A DNA stretch of 64,000 nucleotides from Hydractinia symbiolongicarpus (Eukaryota > Cnidaria > Hydrozoa > Anthoathecata > Hydractiniidae): the NCBI RefSeq assembly GCF_029227915.1, contig NC_079886.1:17398501-17462500 (forward strand). The letters are read 5' to 3'. Below are positions 33,187 to 42,437 of the stretch, in pieces. Positions within the stretch are counted from its first letter, which is position 1. Each line of letters starts with the position of its first letter. The translations under genes and the position numbers were made by a program. Below the pieces are notes generated by a model. The model was not told the DNA's origin. It did not search any database and was given only the letters and a program-made list of their open reading frames with translations.

Positions 33187-34173
33187 ATGGATAGGCTAGG
33201 GACCGGGAAATTTGTCCCATTTAGCGAAAGTCCTACTTATCCGAAACATTTGCACACAGATGGTTATAGACGCAAGTCTTCTTGTTTTTTTTATTTTCCG
33301 AAACCGGAAAGTTGTGTATCCAACTGTTTTGTCACCTTCTCATCAATAACTCTTTTTTCTTATGACTATGCTTACTTGGACGAGTTCGCTTTCACTGTTT
33401 TAAATAGAACATTTCGTGTAGCAAATTCTGCTAGCCCAGTCATTTTTCTAAATCCTTGCAACAAGGTACGTTTGATCTGTCTTAAGAAAAGTATTATCGT
33501 AACAGCTTATTGTTCTGTCAACTCATCATTATAATAAGTTTCATGCACTAAATTTGATGTTATCCGTGCTGGAGAGACATTGATGTTTTTTTGTTTTGAC
33601 AACTCCAAACATTAAGTTTACGTGTCATGCGATAACGAACAAGACATGTTATCTGAAATCAAACAGGAGGTTTGCATGTTGGCTGCCAAAAAAAAACTTC
33701 CTGTTTGCAAATTTTCTCTACTTGAACAAGATGTTCTGGAGATGTATTGTATGTTATCTGAACGATTTTCTGTTGCAAAACTACGTCTAAAATGCGCACC
33801 TCTACGAAATACTTATTTTCGAACTTTCAAATCGGTGCTGTATAAGGGGTATGATAATCACGAATAATACGAGACATAGAAAACAAGTCTGTTTGCTGTA
33901 GAGTGAGATCTCAAGAAGAGCGCGGATATTTCGTAAGGTTCAAAGTACCATAATGGCGATATTTATGCAGGAGCATGTATATTCGTTCGCAGGGCCAAAA
34001 AACAGTATGGCGTCAATAAACATCGTTTACAGACCCTTTTTCGCCACCCTAAAAAAAACTGTCAAGTCAATCCAGAAGTAGAACTTCTTTATGTCGATAG
34101 AGAAGAGTTGTGGCGAACTGCATTATCTTTTATAAGAAAGCGATAAAACGACCAAGTGTTTTAAAAAAACAGT
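33187..34173. other. Uncertain coding pieces upstream of the HECT gene
   Basis: A plus frame at 33622-33867 (MLSEIKQEVCMLAAKKKLPV..) is open, soluble-looking and in the right orientation to be an upstream exon of the HECT gene, but I recognise no domain and cannot join splice phases. 33470-33535 repeats a segment seen at 7610-7680. Confidence 0.25.
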
Positions 34174-34209
34174 TTGAGGAATAATACTTATATATATACC
34201 TTTTCTTTA

Positions 34210-35197
34210 GAGGTCCAATTTACAAGTGCAACTGGTGAAGGTAACAGTTGTGATGCAGGGGCTATTAGAATTGAATTTTTTGAATTAATCTTCAAAGAAT
34301 TTCAGAACCGTTCATTGGAAGGTGAAGTTCCACTGATGGTCCCAAGACGTTCAGACAGCATTACTTACCTTATCCTTGGGATGGCGATTGGACATTCAGT
34401 TCTTCATGGGGGTCCAGGCTTTGACTGTTTTCAGCCATGGGTTTATGACTTAATTGTTGGAATGGATTTTGACCAGATCATTAACCAAATAAATATTGAA
34501 GATATCCCAAGGCGTGCTGGCTCAACAGGATTATTAGATTTTGTGAATGCTTTGGACAATGCAACATCACAGAAAGAGCTTGATGAAATTGTAGATAAAT
34601 ATATCTTGATATTTTATTTTTTCGAGATGGGACCAAAGTGTTGCAGTAACTACAGCTAATAGACATTCGCTAATCAGTAAGCTGTTAATGGACGAACTTA
34701 TTCGTAAAAGGCAGAGTCAAATCAAATCAATTCAAGAAGGATTAGATCTTACTGGATTCCTAGCTTTTATCAAGGCTAATGTGTCTAGGTGTCGACAAAT
34801 TTTTGTGTATTCCAAGAACAATGGACTTACTCCAATGGAGTTCCTACAACTTGTAAAAACCGACAACAACGATGATTATGAGAAGAAACAAGCATTTGAT
34901 TTTTTTTTGAAAATTATTACTGATAGTTCAGAGAAATACATATCAGCTGTTCTAAAGTTTATCACAGGCCATTCACTTGTACCACTGTGGGGTTTGGGTT
35001 CCCCCATCACAGTTAAGTATTTAGATGATGATGATGCTCATATATATCCGAAGACCATGTCTTGTTTCAATATACTGTACCTGCCAACTGTACACACAAC
35101 TCAACAGAAATTTGGAGAACACTTTGAGAAAGCCATTGCTATTGAAGGTGTAGGTTTTAGTGACAGTCACAGATTTGACATTGGTTTTAGTTGCTGA
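34210..35197 (+). pseudogene. HECT-domain E3 ubiquitin ligase (G2E3-like), one frameshift
   Basis: HECT ligases take ubiquitin onto a cysteine and pass it to substrates. The exon starts after TTTCTTTAG (34209). The N-lobe has GNSCDAGAIRIEFF and MAIGHSVLHGGPGF, the latter typical of the repetitive G2E3-like HECT genes of fishes and cnidarians. One frameshift near 34627 precedes LISKLLMDELIRKRQ. The C-lobe has FITGHSLVPLWG and MSCFNILYLPT, with the ubiquitin-accepting Cys at 35063-35065 intact, and ends EGVGFSDS..C. Without the shift it would be nearly a full HECT domain (~330 residues). The 3' end faces the integrase gene 460 bp away, suggesting one element. Confidence 0.8.
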
Positions 35198-35659
35198 CTG
35201 TTTTGTTATTTGAAGTGACTTTTATATTTTACTTCTTATACCTTAAGAAATTTTTGTGGGAAGAAATTATTTCAAAAGTTGCTTTTAAAGTTCCTCATCT
35301 ACAAAACTTATTACACAAATTACATGTATACTCAGGCTGCAGAATGTTCTTCCCACAATAAGTTCTTACCTTCAGGTACAATTTATGTTGCTTTTTGAAA
35401 TTTTCCATAAATAAACATTCAATGAGAGAAATTATTAAAAAATTCACCAAGACAGCGTTTTATCACATTCAAAAAGAGCATACAGTTTCCTTGTGAGTTC
35501 TTAGAAGCAAAAGAGTTATTAACGCGCAGAAATAACATCATTTCCATGTAGGTGGATATATATTTTATGAAATGGTAATTTTTTACGTTATGTTATGCAT
35601 TATAAGTTTGAAACAAATGTCTTTTTTATATTTTTTCCGTGTGACGAAGATTGAAATTT
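35198..35659. other. Convergent spacer between HECT and integrase
   Basis: AT-rich. Contains a small inverted repeat (TGTGGGAAGAA near 35257 and TTCTTCCCACA near 35348), possibly a shared 3'-end structure. Confidence 0.45.
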
Positions 35660-36719
35660 TTAACTTTGTCCTCTTTGGTTGATCAATGTCTGAACATAGG
35701 CTAGCACTTCAACATAGATATCAACACCAAAGCTGTCTGAATTCTTATAAATGTCAATTTCACGTAATAAGGTGTTCTTCTCTTCTTCATTAAGAAACTC
35801 TTGTATGTCTGGTATTTCCACCCCAGTTCCACTTGGTAACCTTACAGGTCCATCAAAATCAACCCCGTATGAGTTATCTACGTCGAAATCCCCATTGCCT
35901 GGTTGGTAGTCGATTTTACCAAGTAGCCATAGCTGATTTGGAGTGCGATTAGAAGCAGTTCGAATTGGGTGGCAATCCCAACCATCCTTAAATCTTTGTA
36001 AATCTACATTTATCAGATGTACAAACACAATTTTTACTACGTACAAGTGAAGACCATTCGATATGTCTAACAAATTACTGTCTTCTAAATACCAGAAAAC
36101 GCAATAATATTTTGACAGTGACAGGGTAAAAACATCTCTCCACAATCTTTCTATTCGTTGATTGTGGCAAGATTTTCTGGCAATATAACTGCTGCGCCCG
36201 GGTCCACGCGCCGGATGCCAGAAGATGAACCTTGCAACATCATAGTTTTCCACACCTTGGTCGCCTCTTACTCTAGATGGAAGACCGAATGATTGCACAG
36301 CGTCACGGAACATGTTAAGCACTGTCTCTGCTTTGTTGTTTATATGACAATTCAAATACATGATCTTCCTGGAATATCCGTCTATGCAACCATGAACTAT
36401 AAATCCCCAACGAATTAACTTGTGGTTTCCATCAAAGTGCCATAGCGCTAATGAACCAGGTACGCTGTATATACGGCACTGGGTAATTGGACTATGTAGC
36501 GAACGATTGACAATTCCTTGTGGGTCAACACACCAAAGAGCATTACGAACGCGACTCCAAGTTACCCTAATGTTTCGAGCTAATAAATGACCCTTCATTG
36601 TTCTTATCCCTGCGTTGGGAAAGTTTGACACTAACTCTGTTACAATTATATGTAGCGCTTCATCTGTTATTTCAGAAAATCGCGGGAATTCAAGGCGTAT
36701 TTTGAATTCTTGTATACGT
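35660..36719 (-). CDS. Retroviral-type integrase (rve core) exon
   Basis: DDE integrases join transposon ends to target DNA. On the minus strand: TDEALHIIVTELVSNFPNAG, a helix-turn-helix-like segment, then LWHFDGNHKLIRWGF (first Asp), RVRGDQGVENYDVARF (second Asp) and SCHNQRIERLWRDVF (Glu, 36 residues after the second Asp by my count). This LWHxDGNHKLIRW family is abundant in fish and cnidarian genomes and has been linked with IS3EU-type elements; that name is from memory. The exon starts at 36719 just behind an intronic CAG; the apparent ATG at 36748 belongs to the MITE inserted there and is not the natural start. Open through 35660, so the core looks intact. Confidence 0.8.
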
Positions 36720-36722
36720 CTG

Positions 36723-36893
36723 CAATCCCAGACAAAATATGTCGTCAAAACTCAGAACAAGTACACAACTATCATAACACCCCCCCCTCCCCCTATATCA
36801 AAGCTTCTTCCGGGCTCACAACACTGTCACAGCACTGATATTGGGGGGAGGGGGGCAAATTCACAATTTTGACATATATTTTGTCTGGGATTG
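36723..36893. mobile_element. Foldback MITE at the integrase splice acceptor
   Basis: Left end CAATCCCAGACAAAATATGT and right end (reverse strand) CAATCCCAGACAAAATATAT. 171 bp, flanked by TCTG on both sides (36719-36722, 36894-36897). Inside, a C-rich arm (CCCCCCCCTCCCCC) and a G-rich arm (GGGGGGAGGGGGG) pair as a long stem and could also form a G-quadruplex. Confidence 0.8.
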
Positions 36894-36897
36894 TCTG

Positions 36898-37327
36898 AAA
36901 ATCAGGAAAAAAAATTAAACAGGGATCTGCCTTAGATTTGGTTAGAACTTCTTCAAAAATAATCTAAGACCATCAGCCAAGTTCCATCTTGAATATTTTT
37001 TCTGTTCTGTCACATGGTCATGCAGCATGGGCATGTCACATGACCACAGTCACATGACCACAGGGCTTCCAAAAATTCGTGACAATTTTACATGGAATCA
37101 AAACAAATCTAAAAAGGGCGGGAAAACCAAAACATGAACAGTTGTAGCTCTAAAACATATATACAAAGCTTAGACTTAGTCTGATAATAGATAGATACAG
37201 CACCAAGTCATAAACAAAACATAAACAAAAGAATGTAAAAAATGAAACAAAAAGAGGACCACCCAATAGCACTTAGCACCATTCAGCATGTTGTTTTTCT
37301 TTGTTTAGATAGTAAATATAGTTAGCT
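36898..37327. other. Upstream region of Rep; no gene
   Basis: Left part is the intron (minus strand TTTTTTTTCCTGATTTTCAG) of the integrase gene. At 37031-37056 lie GCATGTCACATGACC and a repeated GTCACATGACCACA, related to the CATGTCAC motif of the block at 38857-39090. Confidence 0.45.
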
Positions 37328-38779
37328 GTGATGGAAAATTTGACGTTCGTTGGAGGAAACACAGAAGGCGAGGATTATGACGACAGCCTTCGTTCATTTT
37401 TACTCACATATTCACAAGCAGATCTTAATAGATTTCCAACTTCCATTGAGTTTAGCAAGTGCGTGTTGTCAGAAATTGGTGCAGGTAATAGCAAGACAGT
37501 GTGCACAGATTGGGCTTGCTCTAGAGAAAGTCATGCTGATGGTGGGAAGCACTACCACATGGCCCTTCAATTCAGCGGAACTCGACGGTGGAAGCCGATA
37601 TGGCGTTCCATTTATAACAAACATGGAATATCTGTTGACTTTGCATTAGAAAACTGTGGCTATGTAGCAGCCTACCGCTACGTATGTAAAAATAAACAGA
37701 AGCGAAACGTCCTACACAGCAAGGGTCATGCTGACCTCGATCACATTTCGTCGCCAAAAATAAAGAATGCCATGCGCTGACAATCAGAAAAGGCAAGGCA
37801 GCGTCGATCTGAGAGTAAAGCTGTATCAAACACCGCATCGACTTTATCTGAGGGGAAGGCTGTATTAAATGCAAGCACTGCATCAACTTCATCTAAGAAA
37901 GTATGCAGTAACAAAACAAAAAGATTGGATGTTTGCGATGTATCAGATTTCCTTGTGAAAAAAAACATACGCACTGAGGCTGGCCTGATGTCAGAGGCGT
38001 TGAAACGTAGTGAGAGAGGAGAAAACGATTTGAAAAGATTTGTGCTGAGCCGTACTCCCAAATCGAGGGCCGATCTGATTGCTGATACCTGGAAAATGCA
38101 GGAGGCACCTACAGCATTAGAAAGGTCCCATAAAAATCGCATTTCTATCATTAAACAATGTGGCGAAGAAAACTGCGTGTCAGGCTGCGAAGGGCAGTGG
38201 ATAGTTTTTGCCAAGGAAGTTTTAAAAAACAACAAGATGAACATTTTCAACTTTGCTTTTTCACTCCGCCAAAGTTTTATCAAAGGGCGTCAGAAACATA
38301 CAAACATTTTGATAGTTGGGCCAACGAACTGCGGCAAGTCTTTACTACTGAATCCACTGGAGCTAATATTCAAAACGTTTGCAAATCCAGCAACCGGGAA
38401 GTATGCATGGGTGGGCCTCGACGAGTGCGAAGTCGTTTACCTCAATGATTATCGCTGGAACTCAGAAACCATTGCGTGGAACGACTTCTTGTTACTCCTC
38501 GAGGGCCAAACAGTACATCTACCTCGACCGAAAAATCAATTCGCCACCGACCTATGCATAAGTCGAGAGAACGATATTCCAATATTCGCTACTAGCAAAG
38601 GCCCCATTGAATATGTCGGCAAGTTCAATGTCAGAGATGAAAGGGAGACTGACATGATGGCGTCGAGATGGCACAAGTTCAAGTTCTTCTCACAAATTCC
38701 GAAGGAAAACATCAAACACATTGAACCATGCCCACGTTGTTTTAGTGAATTAGTACTTCATGGAGCTGATGAAGACTAA
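37328..38779 (+). pseudogene. CRESS-type Rep: HUH endonuclease plus SF3 helicase, one stop codon
   Basis: One continuous, intron-less frame of 483 codons broken only by an in-frame TGA at 37778-37780 (codon 151). The endonuclease part shows motif I FLLTYSQ (residues 24-30), motif II HYH (75-77) and motif III YVCK (118-121). The helicase part shows Walker A GPTNCGKS (about 331-338), Walker B VVYLNDYRW (about 370) and IFATSK as motif C. These are the hallmarks of replication proteins of small single-stranded DNA viruses and related plasmids or transposons; homologues with FLLTYSQADL are, to my memory, repeated in cnidarian genomes. It nicks and unwinds DNA to start rolling-circle replication. 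The stop separates the two domains exactly at the linker. Confidence 0.85.
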
Positions 38780-38856
38780 TTTATGCAGAGACCAGCACTT
38801 TGATTTTTTACCTATAGCTTTTAGCACTTCAGATTTTGTTTATAATAAAATATAGA

Positions 38857-39090
38857 GACATGTCACGGACATGTCACAAACATTATATACATTTTGACAG
38901 GGTTTTCGTAGTAAAATCAACGTGTCACAACATGTCACGACATGTCACAACAATTTTTTTTATAGTAAAGAGATTAGTTAACTTATATAAAAAACTGTCG
39001 TGACATGTTGTGACATGTCGTGACACGTGGAAATACAAACAAAATGCAAGTGACGTGTCACAAAAATAAACGTGACATGTTGTGACATGC
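38857..39090. repeat. Iteron-like palindromic block of ACATGTCAC
   Basis: About ten copies of ACATGTCAC or close variants: two direct at 38857-38877; three in 38920-38948; the inverted counterpart of that block at 39000-39028 (27 of 29 bases match); more at 39050-39061 and 39072-39090. The two 29-bp blocks can form a large stem with a 51-base loop. It lies between the 3' ends of the Rep and Tc1-like genes. Candidate Rep-binding origin or transposon terminus. Confidence 0.8.
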
Positions 39091-39139
39091 TCAAAAAGTA
39101 AAAAAAACAAAAAAAAACTATCAAATAATACTACTTCAC

Positions 39140-40255
39140 TCAATATTTTGTTCTGTTACCTCTCTGTTGAATAATTCTTTTCAGCCTGCCTTCCATAGTA
39201 TCGATTGTTTTGTTTATCACCTCCACCGGGAACGTAGATATTGTGCTAGCCACCCTTTTACAAAACTCTTCGTAGCTCTCCTTCGATATCTTGTTCGTAA
39301 AGGCATCCTGTCGAAGTTTTTTCCTGATCAAATGGAAAATGTTCTCTATTGGGTTTATATCAGGTGACCTTGGCGGTATCGAAAACATTTCGCACCCAAG
39401 TGCTTCCCATGCAGTCTTAGCAATTTTGGATGTTTGGCGAGGATCGCCATCTTGCAGGAACTTGCTTCCTCTCGCTTCAGTGCCGCATTTTTCGAATGTA
39501 GGGGGGAAGCAGTGTTTGTCGAACGTAGCAAATCTTTCTCCTGTTAATGTCCAAGGATACCGTTTCGACAAAACAACACCTCCTTTGTCGTATGCCACTG
39601 CCACGAAGAAATGGGCCATTTTTCCACCGCTTCCTTCCTTTCTTCCTTTTGTTGTGCGTGCTAGCCCCTCATTGGGCTTCCTCCATTGCATGGTGCTGGC
39701 TGCACGTGCTTCACTGTACGGGTTCGTCTTGTGTGCAAAGCCAACACCATCGAAATAAAATGCAATTGTTTTTTGCCAGAACTGTTTCCCATTTTTGATA
39801 TTACGTGAGGCAAATTCAACTCTGAGTTTCTTGTCTTTTTTGGTCAGGAGCCCTTTTTTTCTCGATTGTAAGTAGCGGTAGCCGTTCTTCCTCAGCACTC
39901 TCAAAATCGTTCGTATAGTGACATGGGTCAGACCAGATTCTTCTTGGATTCTTTTTGCTGTGAAGTTTGCAGTTTCTTCTCGCAGTTTCACCAGAGTACG
40001 AATGAGTTTGCGCTCGTCCCGTACAGTCAATTTCAGCGGGCGTCCACGATTTGTTTTTCTCTTATCTGTTTTTAGTTCAGTGCCCGTGGCAGTGGCATGG
40101 CGATATATTGTTCTCATTGAATATTGCGGGTATATTTTACATATCTCCTTCACTGACTTCCCCCCTTGTTGGTGAAGCACACGCATGTACATCGATGCAT
40201 GTATATCAACAGTTCTCTTCTTTTGTTGTTGTTTATTATTATTTTTGTTTGCCAT
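39140..40255 (-). CDS. Tc1/IS630-type DD34E transposase, intact
   Basis: 371 codons without interruption. A basic N-terminus (MANKNNNKQQQKKR) is followed by helix-turn-helix segments (SVKEICKIYPQYSMRTIYRH), a GRPLKLT hinge (71-77) and a second helix-turn-helix (FTAKRIQEESGLTHVTIRTI). Catalytic residues: Asp169 in FYFDGVGF, Asp269 in FLQDGDPRQTS and Glu304 in PDINPIENIF, 34 residues apart, the Tc1 pattern DD34E. The transposase cuts out and reinserts an element at TA. I found no clear TIRs immediately outside. The frame is complete from ATG to TAA, so it may be active or recently so. Confidence 0.9.
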   Translation of the reverse strand: MANKNNNKQQQKKRTVDIHASMYMRVLHQQGGKSVKEICKIYPQYSMRTIYRHATATGTELKTDKRKTNRGRPLKLTVRDERKLIRTLVKLREETANFTAKRIQEESGLTHVTIRTILRVLRKNGYRYLQSRKKGLLTKKDKKLRVEFASRNIKNGKQFWQKTIAFYFDGVGFAHKTNPYSEARAASTMQWRKPNEGLARTTKGRKEGSGGKMAHFFVAVAYDKGGVVLSKRYPWTLTGERFATFDKHCFPPTFEKCGTEARGSKFLQDGDPRQTSKIAKTAWEALGCEMFSIPPRSPDINPIENIFHLIRKKLRQDAFTNKISKESYEEFCKRVASTISTFPVEVINKTIDTMEGRLKRIIQQRGNRTKY

Positions 40256-40615
40256 CTATAAAGAAAGTATATGCTTTAGAAATGTATATGTATAGACACA
40301 CGCATGTATGAGAGTTGACACCAAGTGCACTGCTTGGCTGTGTGATCGGTTGAGGATGTCTGTACGTATCGTTGAGAAGGAACGTGTTCCTGGTAAGCGA
40401 TCACATTGCCGTGCAGCTTGGTTTTTAATGTGTTACAATATATATCACGATCTTGAAGACTATAGAAGAGTTAAAATGTACATTCATGCAGACCAGTATT
40501 GGCAGAAAGCCTCTCTATGACTGTTGTTTTCATTCCCAAAGCCAGGGTACTTCACTTAAAAAAAATACTTGTAACCAGCTCTTCAAAGAAATGGCTATGT
40601 CTTATTTTTCTCAGA
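40256..40615. other. No gene seen
   Basis: Upstream region of the Tc1-like gene; no inverted partner of the 38.9-kb block found. Confidence 0.4.
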
Positions 40616-40655
40616 CAATCCCAGACAAAATATGTCGTCAAAACTCAGAACAAGT
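40616..40655 (+). repeat. Second copy of the MITE left end (40 bp identical)
   Basis: All 40 bases equal 36723-36762, in direct orientation. Similarity stops on both sides. Confidence 0.9.
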
Positions 40656-40659
40656 TCCG

Positions 40660-40830
40660 TAAATGCTCGATTTAGCGCCCACTCTCGAATAAGCGCCCAT
40701 CTCGAATAAGCGCCCACCCTAAAAGTTGAATTTTTAAATAAACGCCCCTCTCAAATAAGCGCCCATGGGCGCTTATTCGAATATAATTTTAGAGCCAAAG
40801 GGGGCGCTTATTTGAATATTTAGGAAATAG
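40660..40830. mobile_element. AATAAGCGCCC foldback repeat
   Basis: Several direct AATAAGCGCCCA copies on the left, and inverted TGGGCGCTTATTCGAA and GGGGGCGCTTATTTGAA on the right. Confidence 0.6.
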
Positions 40831-40842
40831 GAAAAAGACGTT

Positions 40843-41289
40843 TTACTCAAAAATAGCTTTCTTTTTAAAATCATTTACAGCGTTAAATTTCATAGCAAAG
40901 TGTTCGTATCTATTTTTTCTTTTCAATAGTTCATCATTTAGAATAGTTATCAGTTCTTTACGTGTTGTCATAGCACTGTACTTTGCCGGGATGACAAGCC
41001 CAACTTCTCTTTTTCTCTGTCCAATCACGGTTGCTGTCACGACGTTATAATGGTCTGCGTTTAGAAATTGTTTAATGAGTTTTGATAACTCCAATGGAAG
41101 ATGACCAACAAGCCAATCTACTGTTCCTTCTTTGCCCCATAAATAAACGCCGATTGCATTTTCATCGTATTCTGTAGCTTCATTTCTTGTATCAACTGCA
41201 CATTTCAGTTTTAAGTTTATTTCAGGCGTCCATTTTGACTGGTAAAGATGATGAGAGATTTGCTTGGTTGGAAAGTTTTTTGTCGTACT
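40843..41289 (-). CDS. HIRAN-like domain fragment
   Basis: An open minus-strand frame with KWTPEINLKLKCAVDTRNEA, YDENAIGVYLWG, WLVGHLPLELSKLIKQFL and VGLVIPAKY. This order (W.P..., D..N..YD.NAI.V, VGHLP.E.S) is the HIRAN fold known from DNA-repair helicases and from many small cnidarian proteins, thought to bind DNA 3' ends. It ends after KFNAVNDFKKKAIFE. No start codon upstream in frame except internal ones; an earlier exon may be missing. Not visibly broken, but I cannot tell gene from remnant. Confidence 0.55.
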   Translation of the reverse strand, partial: STTKNFPTKQISHHLYQSKWTPEINLKLKCAVDTRNEATEYDENAIGVYLWGKEGTVDWLVGHLPLELSKLIKQFLNADHYNVVTATVIGQRKREVGLVIPAKYSAMTTRKELITILNDELLKRKNRYEHFAMKFNAVNDFKKKAIFE

Positions 41290-42313
41290 TCAAGCAATGG
41301 AAGGAGTCTATCGAAACCTGACCTGGTAATTTTTCGGATCAAGCCAAATCTAATATGTTCATCTCATGTCAAACATATGAAGGTCTACGGATAACAGTGT
41401 ATTCATTCATTGAAGTAGTGAAGTTTTTACTACAACACGGAATCAGGTATGTATGTGAATACAGATTGGATATTTTTTGCGTACACTGAGAGAAAGTTTT
41501 GATGGAAAAAAGTCTTCAAGATTTACAAAAATTTGATACTTTGCAACTTTTTGTGAACTTATTTTTATCAAAATAGGAGTTTAACAGCACATGTGTCAAT
41601 GAATGTGGCTGGTGTCTTGCAGGAGGGCCCGCACCAGATCCCAAATATGAGTGAATTTCACCAATCCTCGTGTTTCCACATCCATAGGTGTTTGTTTCAG
41701 TACAGTCGAAATCCATTAACTTTCCGATTATCCCTGTAAAGGGGAGAATGCAGAAGTTCTCCAGCAGCTTCTTATTCTTTGGAGAGAAACCTCCTTTTTT
41801 TATTAAGCTTTCCGTCTTAAAAGACTAGTTTTATCTGCATTGCGATGTAGTTACTCCTATTCTCTTTTCATTAATTCTAATTTTTTTTTACAAGCACGTC
41901 CTTTCAGAAAGATTTTGCCAAGATGATTAATTTGGTCGACAAAGTGCTATTGGTCAAAGACGTGATTATCCAACAGTCATGTCGGTTACAATGACAACAC
42001 AATAGTGAGACTGATTTCCGGAAATGTACGTGTGCAAGACAGATTCAACTTGATTGATGATACACCATTGCCGAAAAGAAAAAAGACACAATAAATCATC
42101 TTGACACTCTGTCCGGTCATGAACAAAAACTGTCAAAACGGCTATTTTTATAGCCACAAATGTTTTGAAAACATTAAAATGGTAAAATACTACATTAAAA
42201 TACTGCAAATTTTCTAGTCTCTTAAAAATGCAAAAATTTTGCAGATTTTTAAAACCACAAAATTTTCGTCCGGCAAAAATTTCTTCCATGAATGTAATAT
42301 AAGTTTGCAAAAT
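41290..42313. other. Mostly non-coding; contains a MITE
   Basis: No reliable gene. The MITE starting at 42129 is listed separately. A 66-codon minus frame at 41716-41516 has no family likeness. Confidence 0.4.
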
Positions 42314-42437
42314 TTATTTTTCTCGTTCAGCCTGAAAATTATTCAACTTACTGAACAATGAATGTATGCAAGTAGTAGCCATAAATCCAAAATAATTTTT
42401 AAAATGTGTGGCTATAAAAATAGCCTTTTTGACAGTT
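42129..42437. mobile_element. MITE with ~43-bp TIRs
   Basis: ACTGTCAAAACGGCTATTTT at 42129 and, on the other strand from 42437, ACTGTCAAAAAGGCTATTTT; both continue TTATAGCCACA. 309 bp. It follows the last conserved part of the zinc-finger gene. Confidence 0.8.

Noticed and set aside
33187-33534. 115-codon frame near a MITE.
   Set aside because: Phenylalanine- and serine-rich translation typical of T-rich non-coding DNA; part is a dispersed repeat.
36720-36748. ATG at 36748 as start of the integrase.
   Set aside because: Those codons lie in the TIR of the MITE; the exon has an acceptor at 36719/36720.
37741-38283. 180-codon minus-strand frame opposite Rep.
   Set aside because: Antisense of the Rep helicase; no independent likeness.
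39291-39758. 155-codon plus-strand frame opposite the Tc1-like transposase.
   Set aside because: Antisense shadow of an intact catalytic domain.
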